Below, in pieces: positions 13,137 to 21,606 of a stretch of 23,298 nt of DNA. Source of the stretch: DATFGK01 sp046712825 (GTDB lineage: Bacteria; Actinomycetota; AC-67); the NCBI GenBank assembly GCA_046712825.1, contig JBKKCR010000058.1, positions 1-23,298 of the forward strand, in the 5' to 3' direction. The position numbers and the translations under genes were made by a program. Under the pieces are notes generated by a model, which did not search any database, was not told where the DNA came from, and saw only the letters and a program-made list of their open reading frames with translations. Each line of letters starts with the position of its first letter. Position 1 is the first letter of the stretch.

Positions 13137-16100
13137 TTAGATCCGGCTCCTTCGCCGGAGGTACCATCCGCCGCTCGCCGCGGCCGCCAGGAGCACAAGC
13201 GCGGGAAGCATCGAAGAGCCGACGCCCGTCGCGGGCAGCGGAGTCTTGGTGTTCTTGCCGCCCTTCACGTTCGGCTTGCCGGCCGGGCCGGGCGCGCCGC
13301 TCGGGAACCGGTAGACGTAGATGCCACGCCCGAAGGTTGCGGACACCAACAGGTCCGGATCGCCGGGCGCGATCTCGAGCGAAGCGATCGGGACCACCGG
13401 CAGCCCGTTCGACAGGGCCCCCCATGCGCCGCCCTTGGTGTCGCTCGAGAGGAACACGCCGATGTTGGTTCCGGCGATGAGCTGCCCCTTGCGGATCGCG
13501 AGCGCGAACGTGGGCGCGTCGGGGAGATTCCCGGAGATGTCGACGAAGGTCTCGCCGGCGTCCACCGACTTGAACACGTGCCCCTTGCCCAGTTCCTTGT
13601 TCCGGTCGCCGAACGAGCCCGGCGGAACCCACGAGCGGTTGTTGTAGCCGCCGAGCGCGACGTAGACGGTCTTCTGATCGTTCGGATCGATGAGCACGGC
13701 GTTGATGTACCGGTTCGGCAGCCCCTTCATCTTCGCCTGGTGCCACCCGTCGCCGGTCATGCGCTTCGGCGGCGCTGCACCGCCGACGTTGGTAGCCAGG
13801 CCACGCCCGAACGGCTGTACCTTGCCGTTGATGTCGCACACGCCGCAGAACGCGACGTACGCGGCGTCGCCGCGCAGATCGAGCGCAGACATCTGGACCC
13901 CGGCTCCCCCGAGCTGGAACACCTCTTCCCAGGTGTCCGTGCACGTGACCGTGACCACGCCGGGAACCTGGGTGCACGTGACGGTCTCCGGCCCGTCGAT
14001 GGTCTCGACGACTTGCTGGCCCGCCGTCATCAGATGCTTCGCGTCCTTCGGGTCCATGACGAACATGTTCGAGAACTGAGCGCCCGTGATCGGGGGGTCG
14101 AAGGGGTTCCAGGTCTTTCCGCCGTCGGTGGTGACCACCATCGCCGCTTGCGGCGTCTCCGCGTAGGCGATGTCGCTGTTGTCGGGGTCGACCGCGACGA
14201 AGAATCCATCGCCGCCGTACGTCATGTAGTACTTCCCGGTCTCCGGGTCGACCTTCCCGGAGCCGTTGTCCTGGAGCCCGAACCAAACGGTGCCGTCCTT
14301 CGCCATGTTGGCGTCGTACGGAAGAAGCGTGTTGAAGCCGATGTTCGAGCCGCGGCCCCATTTGGTGTTGTCGAGCTCCTCGCCGGCGGCGGCGTGCTGC
14401 GTGTACGCGCCGCCGTCGTTCCCGGCGATAAGCGTGACGCCACCGTCCCCGTCCGGCACCCAGATCGCGTCGTGCTGGTCGGGATGCGTCGTGGTGCTCG
14501 GGAGCGGCGGGCTATTGGTCGGACAGAATGGGATGCCGAAGTCGAGGAACATGCACGTGGTTCCCGCGAAGTAGCGTCCGATCACGCGGAACATCGTGGG
14601 CCCGTCGGCGGCTTGGTCGGTGAGGATGTTTTGCCACACTTCCTCGAGTCCGAACGTGAGCCTGGTCGGAACGCCGGAAGCGGTCTGGCGGGTGGGGTCG
14701 GGCTTGATAAACATGTTGTACCAAGATTGCGCGCCCGGAGCGTAGAACGTCGCTTGACCGAATCCGACGAGCGCCGAACCGGTCGCAGGGTTCTCCGAGA
14801 TCACGGTCTCATCCGCCATGAGCGTCCAGGTAGAGCCGAAGTCATCCGACACGTACACGCCGTTGAGAACGGTGTTGTTCGCGCCGAGCGGGAACGGCAC
14901 GTCCTCGAAGGCGTCGATCACCGGTGCGCCTCCCTGGAAGAGCTTGGCGTCCTCGACGATCGCGTACACGTAGTTGTGATCCTGCTCAGGCCCGTCGGCC
15001 GTGCCGAGCTCGACGCGCCCGATCTTGTCCTGCGGCGTGAACCCGTTCGCGGCAAGCTTCGCGAAGGAGCCCGGAAGCCCCGAGTCCGAGCGGTACAGGC
15101 CGTTGAACGGAGCCATCGTCGTGACACCGTCGGGGTAGAGCGCGGCGCCTGCGCGGAACCCCACGGCTGCGAGGACGACCCCACCCTTGTGCCCGAAGGT
15201 GTCCGGGGACTGCACCACCACGTCAGTAACGAAGTTGGCGAGGTTGCACCGCTGCTTGTCGATCTTCCCTGCGCACTCGCCGGTCGGGAGCTTCGCGTTC
15301 ACGAAGGTTGCGCCGGCATCCGTGGAACGGAAGAGGCCCCGGCTTGTGGCGACGTACACGACGTTGGTCTGCGTCGGATCGACGGCCACCTGGAAGCCGA
15401 GCGCGCCGTCCGGCACGCCCTTGGACTGAAGCCACGTCTTGCCGAGGTCGCGCGTGTAGAAAGCGCCGAGCCCCGCGTAGGTGTTGCCTCCCATGAGCGG
15501 CTCGCCGCTGACCGCGACGAGCGTGCCGCCGAGCGCGGGGGTCCAGGCGATCGCGCCTACGATCTGGCTCGGGAGGTTCTCGCCGATCGAGTACCAAGTC
15601 TTCGCGAGGTCGTCCGACGCCCAAACGCCGCCCGTGCCGATCGAGGCGAAGACACGCTTGTGCACGGGGTCGTAGTCGAGGCTGTCGATGCGGCCGGAAA
15701 GATCGGCCAGGCCTTGGCCGCTCACGCCGTAGTCCTCGTTGTCGGAGATGAGCAGTCCGGTTCCGTACTTCACCCATTTCCCGCTGGTGTCCGGGATGAG
15801 TGAGGAGGAGGCGATGACCGCTTGGCGCTCGGCGAGCGCGGCCCGGTGCGCGCCGGGCAGGATGCGGTCGACGCCCCCGAGCGTCTTCGCGAGGCGCTCC
15901 TCGTTGACGCGCATGATCTCGGAGAACGCCTCGGGGTGCTTGTCGTTCATGCACACCGCGTCGGGGTCGTACGAGGACGGCCGCGTCTTGCGCGCGAGCT
16001 CGGCGGATTCGTTCTCGCCGCCGAGGACCTCTTGTGCCAGCGCATTCAGGTTCACCGCGTGGAATCCGGCGGGGCACCCAGCCGCGGCGACGGGACCTCC

Positions 16101-16193
16101 GATGATGGAGAAGAAGGACACGATCGCCGTGCACAGGACGGCGGCCGTGACGCGTGAGCGGAGCGGTTTCCGGTCTCGGGTCTTGCTCATCAT
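13137..16193 (-). CDS. Large cell-wall-anchored Asp-box/BNR repeat surface protein with LPATG signal
   Basis: This 1018-residue secreted protein has a signal peptide (about 1-38, cleaved near PVAAAG). A long body contains at least six Asp-box repeats: SDDLAKTW (193), TRDLGKTW (247), STDAGATF (290), SDDFGSTW (449), TTDGGKTW (688) and SVDAGETF (876). These mark one or two beta-propellers of the sortilin/sialidase/BNR type. The segment HPDQHDAIWVPDGDGG...AGNDGGAYTQ (from about 570) is also typical of BNR proteins. The C-terminus is a complete sorting signal: LPATG at 986-990, a hydrophobic span and a RRR tail. It should be linked to the cell wall by a sortase, none of which is encoded here. Catalytic residues of a known glycosidase were not recognised, so function may be binding or hydrolysis. 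The start has AGGGGG about 8 bases upstream; ATG 16190 is an alternative. Confidence 0.5.
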   Translation of the reverse strand: MMSKTRDRKPLRSRVTAAVLCTAIVSFFSIIGGPVAAAGCPAGFHAVNLNALAQEVLGGENESAELARKTRPSSYDPDAVCMNDKHPEAFSEIMRVNEERLAKTLGGVDRILPGAHRAALAERQAVIASSSLIPDTSGKWVKYGTGLLISDNEDYGVSGQGLADLSGRIDSLDYDPVHKRVFASIGTGGVWASDDLAKTWYSIGENLPSQIVGAIAWTPALGGTLVAVSGEPLMGGNTYAGLGAFYTRDLGKTWLQSKGVPDGALGFQVAVDPTQTNVVYVATSRGLFRSTDAGATFVNAKLPTGECAGKIDKQRCNLANFVTDVVVQSPDTFGHKGGVVLAAVGFRAGAALYPDGVTTMAPFNGLYRSDSGLPGSFAKLAANGFTPQDKIGRVELGTADGPEQDHNYVYAIVEDAKLFQGGAPVIDAFEDVPFPLGANNTVLNGVYVSDDFGSTWTLMADETVISENPATGSALVGFGQATFYAPGAQSWYNMFIKPDPTRQTASGVPTRLTFGLEEVWQNILTDQAADGPTMFRVIGRYFAGTTCMFLDFGIPFCPTNSPPLPSTTTHPDQHDAIWVPDGDGGVTLIAGNDGGAYTQHAAAGEELDNTKWGRGSNIGFNTLLPYDANMAKDGTVWFGLQDNGSGKVDPETGKYYMTYGGDGFFVAVDPDNSDIAYAETPQAAMVVTTDGGKTWNPFDPPITGAQFSNMFVMDPKDAKHLMTAGQQVVETIDGPETVTCTQVPGVVTVTCTDTWEEVFQLGGAGVQMSALDLRGDAAYVAFCGVCDINGKVQPFGRGLATNVGGAAPPKRMTGDGWHQAKMKGLPNRYINAVLIDPNDQKTVYVALGGYNNRSWVPPGSFGDRNKELGKGHVFKSVDAGETFVDISGNLPDAPTFALAIRKGQLIAGTNIGVFLSSDTKGGAWGALSNGLPVVPIASLEIAPGDPDLLVSATFGRGIYVYRFPSGAPGPAGKPNVKGGKNTKTPLPATGVGSSMLPALVLLAAAASGGWYLRRRSRI
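13142..13159. terminator. Hairpin at the convergent junction of the MFS and surface protein genes
   Basis: TCCGGC (13142-13147), loop TCCTTC and GCCGGA (13154-13159) form a 6-bp stem inside the last codons of the minus-strand gene and 16 bases past the MFS stop. It could end transcription of the plus-strand MFS gene. It is short and has no T-tract. Confidence 0.5.
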
Positions 16194-16300
16194 CCCTGTC
16201 CCCCTGAGCGGGTCGATTGAGGCGCTTGACCGAACACACTTCTGCGCCGGGGGGAGTCTGTCCTACTTCGCCGAGGCGGACAAACCGGGTCATGACGCGG

Positions 16301-16334
16301 GACGGGGATGAACCCCTTCAGGTCCATCCCCGTC
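16301..16334. other. Strong hairpin in the intergenic region upstream of the surface protein
   Basis: GACGGGGATG (16301-16310) pairs perfectly with CATCCCCGTC (16325-16334), with a short inner ACC/GGT stem in the loop. It lies in the gap of more than 300 bases between the surface protein start (16193, minus) and the dgt operon (plus). On the minus strand it would fall in the 5' leader about 110 bases before the start. No known riboswitch class was recognised, and there is no T-tract for a standard terminator. The rest of this gap up to 16392 holds nothing else I can support. Confidence 0.5.
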
Positions 16335-16392
16335 GTCGGGCGTCTAGCCGGGTGATTTCGCCGCCTCTGTCCCTTCTCCTTCTCCCGCGGAA

Positions 16393-16407
16393 GAAGTTGG
16401 GAACTTC
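16393..16407 (+). promoter_or_regulatory. Operator-like palindrome upstream of the dgt-dnaG-rpoD promoter
   Basis: GAAGTT (16393-16398), GGG and AACTTC (16402-16407) form a perfect 15-bp inverted repeat with a 3-base centre, ending 6 bases before the -35 hexamer at 16414. That position suits a regulator acting at this promoter. No regulator gene lies nearby to assign it to. Confidence 0.5.
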
Positions 16408-16413
16408 ACAGCT

Positions 16414-16442
16414 TTGACCGCTCCCGGAGGCGGCCGTAGCAT
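16414..16442 (+). promoter_or_regulatory. Candidate primary sigma promoter of the dgt-dnaG-rpoD operon
   Basis: TTGACC (16414-16419) and TAGCAT (16437-16442) are 17 bases apart, the best -35/-10 pair noticed in the window. The predicted transcription start near 16449 is about 84 bases before the chosen dgt start. Since rpoD is in the operon, this promoter would be recognised by its own product. Confidence 0.5.
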
Positions 16443-16532
16443 CCTCGGTCGCCTCCCCTCGCGACCGTGGTGTCGCACGCTGCGGATACGCTGCATCCAG
16501 GCGGGAGAATCGTTCCCGTGGAAGGTTCGGAC

Positions 16533-17561
16533 GTGGTCACGATCAGCGAGGAGACGGAGGGCATCGAGCGGCAGATCCTCCAATCCCACGCCACCCTCGC
16601 CGCCGAGACCAAGGGCCGGGAACGCCCGGAGGAGCGAGACCCGCTCCGCACCGATTTCCAGCGCGACCGGGACCGGATCGTGCACTGCAAGGCTTTCCGT
16701 CGCCTCAAGCACAAGACCCAGGTCTTCCTCGCGCCGATCGGCGACCACTACCGCGTCCGGCTCACCCACACGCTCGAGGTATCCCAGGTGGCGCGGACCC
16801 TGGCGCGCGCACTGCGGCTCAACGAGGACCTGACCGAGGCGATCGCGCTGGGCCACGACCTCGGCCATACCCCGTTCGGCCACATCGGCGAGGGCGTTCT
16901 TTCGAAGTCGCTCGGCCGCCGCTTCAAGCACGCCGAGCAATCGCTCCGGGTCGTCGAGGTCCTCGAGTACGGGGGGCGCGGCTTGAATCTGACCTGGGAG
17001 GTCCGGGACGGGATCGTGAACCACACGTGGGCTCAGCCGACGCCGGCGACGCTCGAGGCGATGTGCGTGCGGTTCGCCGACCGCATCGCGTACGTGAACC
17101 ACGACCTCGACGACGCCGTGCGCGCGGGCATCATCGGGCACGCCGATATCCCCGCCGACGTCGAGCGCGTCCTCGGCCGCAGCCACTCGCAGCGGATCGC
17201 TACGCTCGTCGGCGGTGTGGTGGATCAGAGCCGTGGAAAATCTCAGGTGAAGATGACGCCGGAGATCCTCGACGCGATGGACGCGTTGCGCAGCTTCTTG
17301 TTCGAGCGCGTGTACCTGACGCCGAAGCTCGGTACGCATCGCGAGCGAGCCGAGCGAGTGATCGGCGAGCTGTTCGCCTACTATCGCGACCATCCCGATG
17401 ACCTCCCCGAGGAGTACCGCCGCATCCAGGGAGACGTCCCCGCTCGCGTCGCCGACTTCGTGGCCGGCATGACGGACGGCTACGCGATCCGCACGCACGC
17501 GGTGCTCACCGGGGAGCCGGGAGCCGAAGCGGCGTGGCACGACCGCGAGGACGAGGACTGA
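16533..17561 (+). CDS. dgt: Deoxyguanosinetriphosphate triphosphohydrolase-like HD-domain protein
   Basis: This HD-superfamily phosphohydrolase has about 342 residues. The conserved dGTPase block RDRDRIVHCKAFRRLKHKTQVFLAP is followed by the metal-binding histidines in RLTHTLEVSQVA and the HD pair in ALGHDLGHTPFGHIGE. Further typical segments are GIVNHTW and FADRIAYVNHDLDDAVRAGII. The family hydrolyses dNTPs to deoxynucleoside and triphosphate; members of this actinobacterial type often need activation by another dNTP, so the substrate may be broader than dGTP. Three in-frame GTG starts are possible (16467, 16518, 16533); 16533 is preferred because GGAAGG lies 7 bases upstream and the protein then starts like its relatives. 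It overlaps dnaG by one base (TGATG). The dgt-dnaG link is known in mycobacteria. Confidence 0.5.
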   Translation: MVTISEETEGIERQILQSHATLAAETKGRERPEERDPLRTDFQRDRDRIVHCKAFRRLKHKTQVFLAPIGDHYRVRLTHTLEVSQVARTLARALRLNEDLTEAIALGHDLGHTPFGHIGEGVLSKSLGRRFKHAEQSLRVVEVLEYGGRGLNLTWEVRDGIVNHTWAQPTPATLEAMCVRFADRIAYVNHDLDDAVRAGIIGHADIPADVERVLGRSHSQRIATLVGGVVDQSRGKSQVKMTPEILDAMDALRSFLFERVYLTPKLGTHRERAERVIGELFAYYRDHPDDLPEEYRRIQGDVPARVADFVAGMTDGYAIRTHAVLTGEPGAEAAWHDREDED

Positions 17562-19354
17562 TGGCCGGACGCATCCGCGATCAAGACATCGAAGAGGTTC
17601 GGCGCAAAGCGGGCCTTATCGAGATCGCGTCCGAGTACATGCAGGTCCGCAAAGCCGGCTCGGCTCGGTTCAAGGCGCTGTGCCCGTTCCACCAGGAGAA
17701 GACCCCGTCGTTCTCGCTCGAAGCAGCTCGCGGCCTCTACTACTGCTTCGGGTGCAACAAGGGCGGCGACGTCATAAACCTCGTGATGGAGCTCGAGGCC
17801 CTCACGTTCGTCGAAGCGGTCGAGCGGCTCGCCGAGAAGGTCGGGGTCCGTCTCACCTATGAGCAGCAGTCGGCCGCGGACCGGCAGGCGGCGGGGCGCA
17901 AGCAGCGTCTCATCGCCGCCCACCGCGAGGCGGTCGCGTTCTACCACGCCCTTCTGATGGATTCGCCGGATGCCAAGGCCGCGCGCGAATACCTCAAGGG
18001 CCGCGGCCTGTCGAAGGAGACCGTCGCCGCGTTCTCATTGGGCTGGGCCCCTGCGCGCTGGGACGATCTCTGCCGCCACCTCGCGAAGAAGCGTTTCACC
18101 GTGCCCGAGCTGATCGAGGCGGGACTGGCGCTGCGCTCGGAGCGAGGCAGCCTGATCGACCGGTTCCGGGGACGCGTGATGTTTCCGACCTTCGACGTCG
18201 CCGGTGAGCCCGTGGCGTTCGGCGGGCGCGTGCTCGACGACTCGACCCCCAAGTACCTCAACACGGCGGACACGCCGATCTTCCACAAAGGTCGCGTGCT
18301 CTACGGGCTCAACTGGGCCAAGAAGGCGGTGGCCACGGCCGGCCGGATCGTCGTCGTCGAGGGGTACACGGACGTGATCGCGCTCCATCAGGCGGACATA
18401 ACGGAGGTCGTCGCATCGAACGGCACGGCGCTGACCGCCGACCACTTCTCCCTCATCGGCCGGTTCGCGCCCCGGGCCGTTCTGGCATTCGACTCCGACC
18501 GAGCCGGCAACGCTGCCGCCGAGCGCGCGTTCGACGCCGCGCTGGCGTCGGGCTTGGACGTCCGCGTGCTGATCCTTCCGGCCGGGAAAGACCCCGCCGA
18601 CCTCGTCACCGCGCAAGGCGGCGAAGCCTTCCGCGAGATCACCAAGTCCGCGGTGCCGATCGTCGAGTATCGATTGCTGCGCGAGATCGAGCGGTTCGAC
18701 CTCTCCGACTCGGAAGGTCGGACACGTGCCGTTCGCGCCGGGATCCCGATCCTCGTCCGTATCCGCGACGAGGTGATGCGTCGCGACTACACGAGCCGGC
18801 TCGCGGAGTGGACGCGGCTCGACGCGGCGGTCGTGTTCCTCGAAGTCGGCCGCGCGACGGGCGACCCGACCGCGCGTGCTGCGCCGAATATCCGAAGGAC
18901 GAGCGCGCAGGTGAGATTGGAGCGCGACCTTTTGAAACTCGCGCTACAGTACCCGGCGTCGATCGAAGCGCATCTTGGTGGGGTGGATCCCGACATGCTT
19001 TCGGTGCCGACCCATCGGGCTATCTGGCGCGAAGTAGCGGCCGGAGGTGATGCGTCCACGATCGTCGAGCGGCTGGACGAGGAGGGACGCGGGCTGGTGG
19101 CTAAGCTCGTGAACGATCCGATCGATTACGACCTCGACGCCGACGGTCGTCCACCGCAGACGCACGTCGACGAAGTCGTTAACCGCTTGAAGGATTTCGC
19201 TTTGCGCCGTCTCATCGTGGAAAAGAAGGATCAGCTTCAGAAGCTGAACCCCATCGAGAACGAAGAGGAGTACCGCAAGCGGTATGCGGAACTCATCGCC
19301 CTCGAGGGAGAGAGCAAGCGCGTGAGCGGCGTACTGGGTGAGGAGCCGTGGTGA
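17561..19354 (+). CDS. dnaG: DNA primase
   Basis: Primase lays RNA primers for chromosome replication at the replisome. The 597-residue protein has the complete bacterial layout. The N-terminal zinc-binding domain has Cys41, His44, Cys62 and Cys65 (CPFH...CFGC). The RNA polymerase domain has RFRGRVMFP (201-209). The TOPRIM core has Glu267 in VVVEGYTDVIAL and Asp311/Asp313 in AFDSDRAG. A less conserved C-terminal helicase-binding region covers about 450-597. ATG 17561 overlaps the dgt stop by one base, and the TGA at its end overlaps the rpoD start by one base, so the three genes should be translated in a coupled way. Nothing is missing or broken. Confidence 0.5.
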   Translation: MAGRIRDQDIEEVRRKAGLIEIASEYMQVRKAGSARFKALCPFHQEKTPSFSLEAARGLYYCFGCNKGGDVINLVMELEALTFVEAVERLAEKVGVRLTYEQQSAADRQAAGRKQRLIAAHREAVAFYHALLMDSPDAKAAREYLKGRGLSKETVAAFSLGWAPARWDDLCRHLAKKRFTVPELIEAGLALRSERGSLIDRFRGRVMFPTFDVAGEPVAFGGRVLDDSTPKYLNTADTPIFHKGRVLYGLNWAKKAVATAGRIVVVEGYTDVIALHQADITEVVASNGTALTADHFSLIGRFAPRAVLAFDSDRAGNAAAERAFDAALASGLDVRVLILPAGKDPADLVTAQGGEAFREITKSAVPIVEYRLLREIERFDLSDSEGRTRAVRAGIPILVRIRDEVMRRDYTSRLAEWTRLDAAVVFLEVGRATGDPTARAAPNIRRTSAQVRLERDLLKLALQYPASIEAHLGGVDPDMLSVPTHRAIWREVAAGGDASTIVERLDEEGRGLVAKLVNDPIDYDLDADGRPPQTHVDEVVNRLKDFALRRLIVEKKDQLQKLNPIENEEEYRKRYAELIALEGESKRVSGVLGEEPW

Positions 19355-20586
19355 TGCGGGTTCCGGTCGACAAGCAGCCGGACGGCGTTCGCGAGCTGGT
19401 CGAGCGAGCCAAGGCCCGCGGCGGCTTCATCACGGACGACGAGATCGACGACGCCCTATCCACCCTCGACCTTTCGCCCGAGCAGCTCGAGGCGATGCAG
19501 CAAGCGCTAACCGACGAGGGCATCGAGGTCATCGAGATGCCCTCAGCCGCCGACATCGAGGCCGATATCGAGGCCGGGCCCGTCCGCGAGGACACCCTCG
19601 TGCAGCCGACGAGCGATCCCGTTCGGATGTACCTAAAGGAGATCGGCAAGGTCCCGCTCCTGACCGCCGAGGAAGAGGTCATCCTCGCGAAAAAGATCGA
19701 CGCCGGGCTCGAGGCCGCCGCGGAGATGGGTCCGGGGAAGGCTTCGTTCGAGACGCTCACCGCCCTGTGCTTCAAAGCGGCTCTCGAGGAGCCCAGCACG
19801 CGCGACAAGAAGATGGCGCCCGAACGGACGCTCGAGATCCTCCATCGCGTCGAGCGTGAAGGACAGATCGCGAAGAAGAAGCTCATCGAGGCGAACCTCA
19901 GGCTCGTCGTTTCGATCGCGAAGCGGTACGTGGGACGGGGGATGCTCTTCCTCGACCTGATCCAGGAGGGAAACCTCGGCCTGATCCGGGCCGTCGAGAA
20001 GTTCGACTACACGAAGGGCTTCAAGTTCTCCACGTACGCGACGTGGTGGATCCGTCAGGCGATCACGCGAGCTATCGCGGATCAGGCCCGGACGATCCGG
20101 ATCCCGGTGCACATGGTCGAGACGATCAACAAGCTGGTCCGCGTGCAGCGGTCCTTGCTGCAGGACCTCGGGCGCGAGCCGCTGCCCGAGGAGATCGCGC
20201 GCGAGATGGACATCACACCCGACAAGGTGCGCGAGATCCTGAAGGTCTCGCAGGAGCCCCTGTCGCTCGAAACCCCGATCGGCGAGGAAGAAGACTCCCA
20301 CCTCGGAGATTTCATCGAGGACGCCGACGCGATCGTTCCCGTCGACGCTGCCTCGTTCATCCTGCTGCAGGAACAGCTCGAGTCGGTGCTGCACTCGCTG
20401 TCGAACCGGGAGAAGAAAGTGATCGAGCTCCGGTTCGGGCTGATCGACGGGCACCAGCGAACGCTCGAGGAGGTCGGGCAGGAGTTCGGCGTGACCCGCG
20501 AGCGGATCCGCCAGATCGAATCGAAGACTCTGTCGAAGCTGCGTCACCCGAGCCGGTCGCAGAAGCTTCGCGACTACCTGGAGTGA
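19354..20586 (+). CDS. rpoD: RNA polymerase primary sigma factor (sigma-70/SigA)
   Basis: This 410-residue primary sigma factor directs RNA polymerase to housekeeping promoters. A region 1.1-like segment (about 10-62) is present. Region 1.2 starts at DPVRMYLKEIGKVPLL (88). Region 2 (about 170-245) contains ANLRLVVSIAKRYVGRGMLFLDLIQEGN and the -10 reading stretch FSTYATWWIRQAITRAI. Region 3 covers about 256-330. Region 4 (about 345-405) has the helix-turn-helix EEVGQEFGVTRERIRQIE that reads the -35 element. ATG 19354 is preferred over GTG 19348 and 19351 because AGGAG lies 8 bases upstream, inside the dnaG end. The operon order dgt-dnaG-rpoD resembles the macromolecular synthesis operon, with dgt in the place taken by rpsU in Escherichia coli. 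Confidence 0.5.
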   Translation: MRVPVDKQPDGVRELVERAKARGGFITDDEIDDALSTLDLSPEQLEAMQQALTDEGIEVIEMPSAADIEADIEAGPVREDTLVQPTSDPVRMYLKEIGKVPLLTAEEEVILAKKIDAGLEAAAEMGPGKASFETLTALCFKAALEEPSTRDKKMAPERTLEILHRVEREGQIAKKKLIEANLRLVVSIAKRYVGRGMLFLDLIQEGNLGLIRAVEKFDYTKGFKFSTYATWWIRQAITRAIADQARTIRIPVHMVETINKLVRVQRSLLQDLGREPLPEEIAREMDITPDKVREILKVSQEPLSLETPIGEEEDSHLGDFIEDADAIVPVDAASFILLQEQLESVLHSLSNREKKVIELRFGLIDGHQRTLEEVGQEFGVTRERIRQIESKTLSKLRHPSRSQKLRDYLE

Positions 20587-20588
20587 AC

Positions 20589-21578
20589 GTGCGGGTCGTT
20601 CGCCGAGCGGCCGCCTTCGGGGCGGCCGTGCTGCTGCTCGGCGCGTGCAGCGGCGACGAATGTGCCAGCGCAGCTTCGTGCGGGGCGCCGAAGGGGCCGA
20701 TCGTTTCACCGACGAGCGGAGCGTGGCAGCGGATCGCCGACATCCGCGCTCCGGCACGTCAGGAGGTCGCCGCCGCGGCAGTCGATTTCGACCATAGCAT
20801 CGTTATTTACGTCGTCGGCGGCTTGCTATCTGCGGGCGGTGCTACCGACGCGGTGGACGCTTACGTTCCGCGGAACAACGTTTGGCGTAGCGTCCGCCGT
20901 CTCCGCATCAAGATCCATCACGCGATGGCCGCCGTTCTCGGAAAGAAGCTCGTCGTGATGGGTGGCTTCCTCGCGAACGGCGAGGCTTCTGACCGGGTCT
21001 TTGTCCTCGAGGATGGAGAGTCTTGGCGCGAGGCACCCCGGATGCGGCATCCGCGCGGTGCCGGCGCGGCCGTCACGGTAGGGAACCAGATCGTCGTTGT
21101 CGGGGGAGTCTCGGAAGGGCAACACGTCGGCCCCGTGGAGATCTTCGACGGTACTGCTTGGCGCGACGGCGCAGCGCTTCCGTCACTTCGTGACCATCTC
21201 GGTGCGGCGACCGACGGCGAGCTCGTGTACGCGGCCGGGGGCCGGCGCTCCGGCGGCCACTTCGCAACTTTCGAGGTCTACGACCCCGCGACCGATCGAT
21301 GGTCAAGCCTGCCGGACATGCCAACGGCGAGAAGTGGGCTCGGCGCCGCGTTCGCAAAGGGGAAGATCATCACGGCCGGCGGAGAGGGTCCCCGGATGTT
21401 CCCAGAAGTCGAGGCGTATGACATCGCCAAGCGGAGATGGACGAAGCTCCCCGGCATGGCCACGCCGGTGCACGGCGTCGGTCTCGTCGGCGTGGGAGAG
21501 AACGTCTACGCCCTTGTCGGCGGCACGCGCGTCGGGCTCGCGCCTACCCGCGTATGTCAGCTTCTGAAGATTGGCTAA
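20589..21578 (+). CDS. Kelch-repeat lipoprotein
   Basis: This 329-residue protein starts with a lipoprotein signal: RRAAAFGAAVLLLGAC, with lipobox Leu17-Gly-Ala-Cys20, so it should be lipid-anchored on the outer face of the membrane. The body is a series of Kelch-type blades, each with a hydrophobic strand ending in GG (VYVVGG-like: IVIYVVGGLL, KLVVMGGFL, QIVVVGGVS, LVYAAGGRR, KIITAGGEG, VYALVGGTR) followed by a Tyr/Trp motif such as YDPATDRWSSLPDMP. About six repeats would close a beta-propeller, probably a binding module rather than an enzyme. The start is GTG 20589, with GGAG 5 bases upstream, two bases after the rpoD stop; GTG 20583 overlapping the stop is an alternative. Its coupling to rpoD is odd for a lipoprotein and the function is unknown. 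Confidence 0.5.
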   Translation: MRVVRRAAAFGAAVLLLGACSGDECASAASCGAPKGPIVSPTSGAWQRIADIRAPARQEVAAAAVDFDHSIVIYVVGGLLSAGGATDAVDAYVPRNNVWRSVRRLRIKIHHAMAAVLGKKLVVMGGFLANGEASDRVFVLEDGESWREAPRMRHPRGAGAAVTVGNQIVVVGGVSEGQHVGPVEIFDGTAWRDGAALPSLRDHLGAATDGELVYAAGGRRSGGHFATFEVYDPATDRWSSLPDMPTARSGLGAAFAKGKIITAGGEGPRMFPEVEAYDIAKRRWTKLPGMATPVHGVGLVGVGENVYALVGGTRVGLAPTRVCQLLKIG

Positions 21579-21606
21579 CCGCTCTAGTTCCTTCAAAACG
21601 CCGTCA

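Noticed and set aside
13578..15803. 741-codon open frame on the plus strand inside the surface protein gene
   Set aside because: Composition is dominated by Arg, Val, Asp and Glu as expected of an antisense shadow; the minus-strand gene has a signal peptide, Asp boxes and LPATG.
16194..16392. Cyclic di-AMP or cyclic di-GMP riboswitch upstream of the cell-wall protein
   Set aside because: Such switches often precede cell-wall genes in actinobacteria, but the conserved core sequences were not found on the minus strand.
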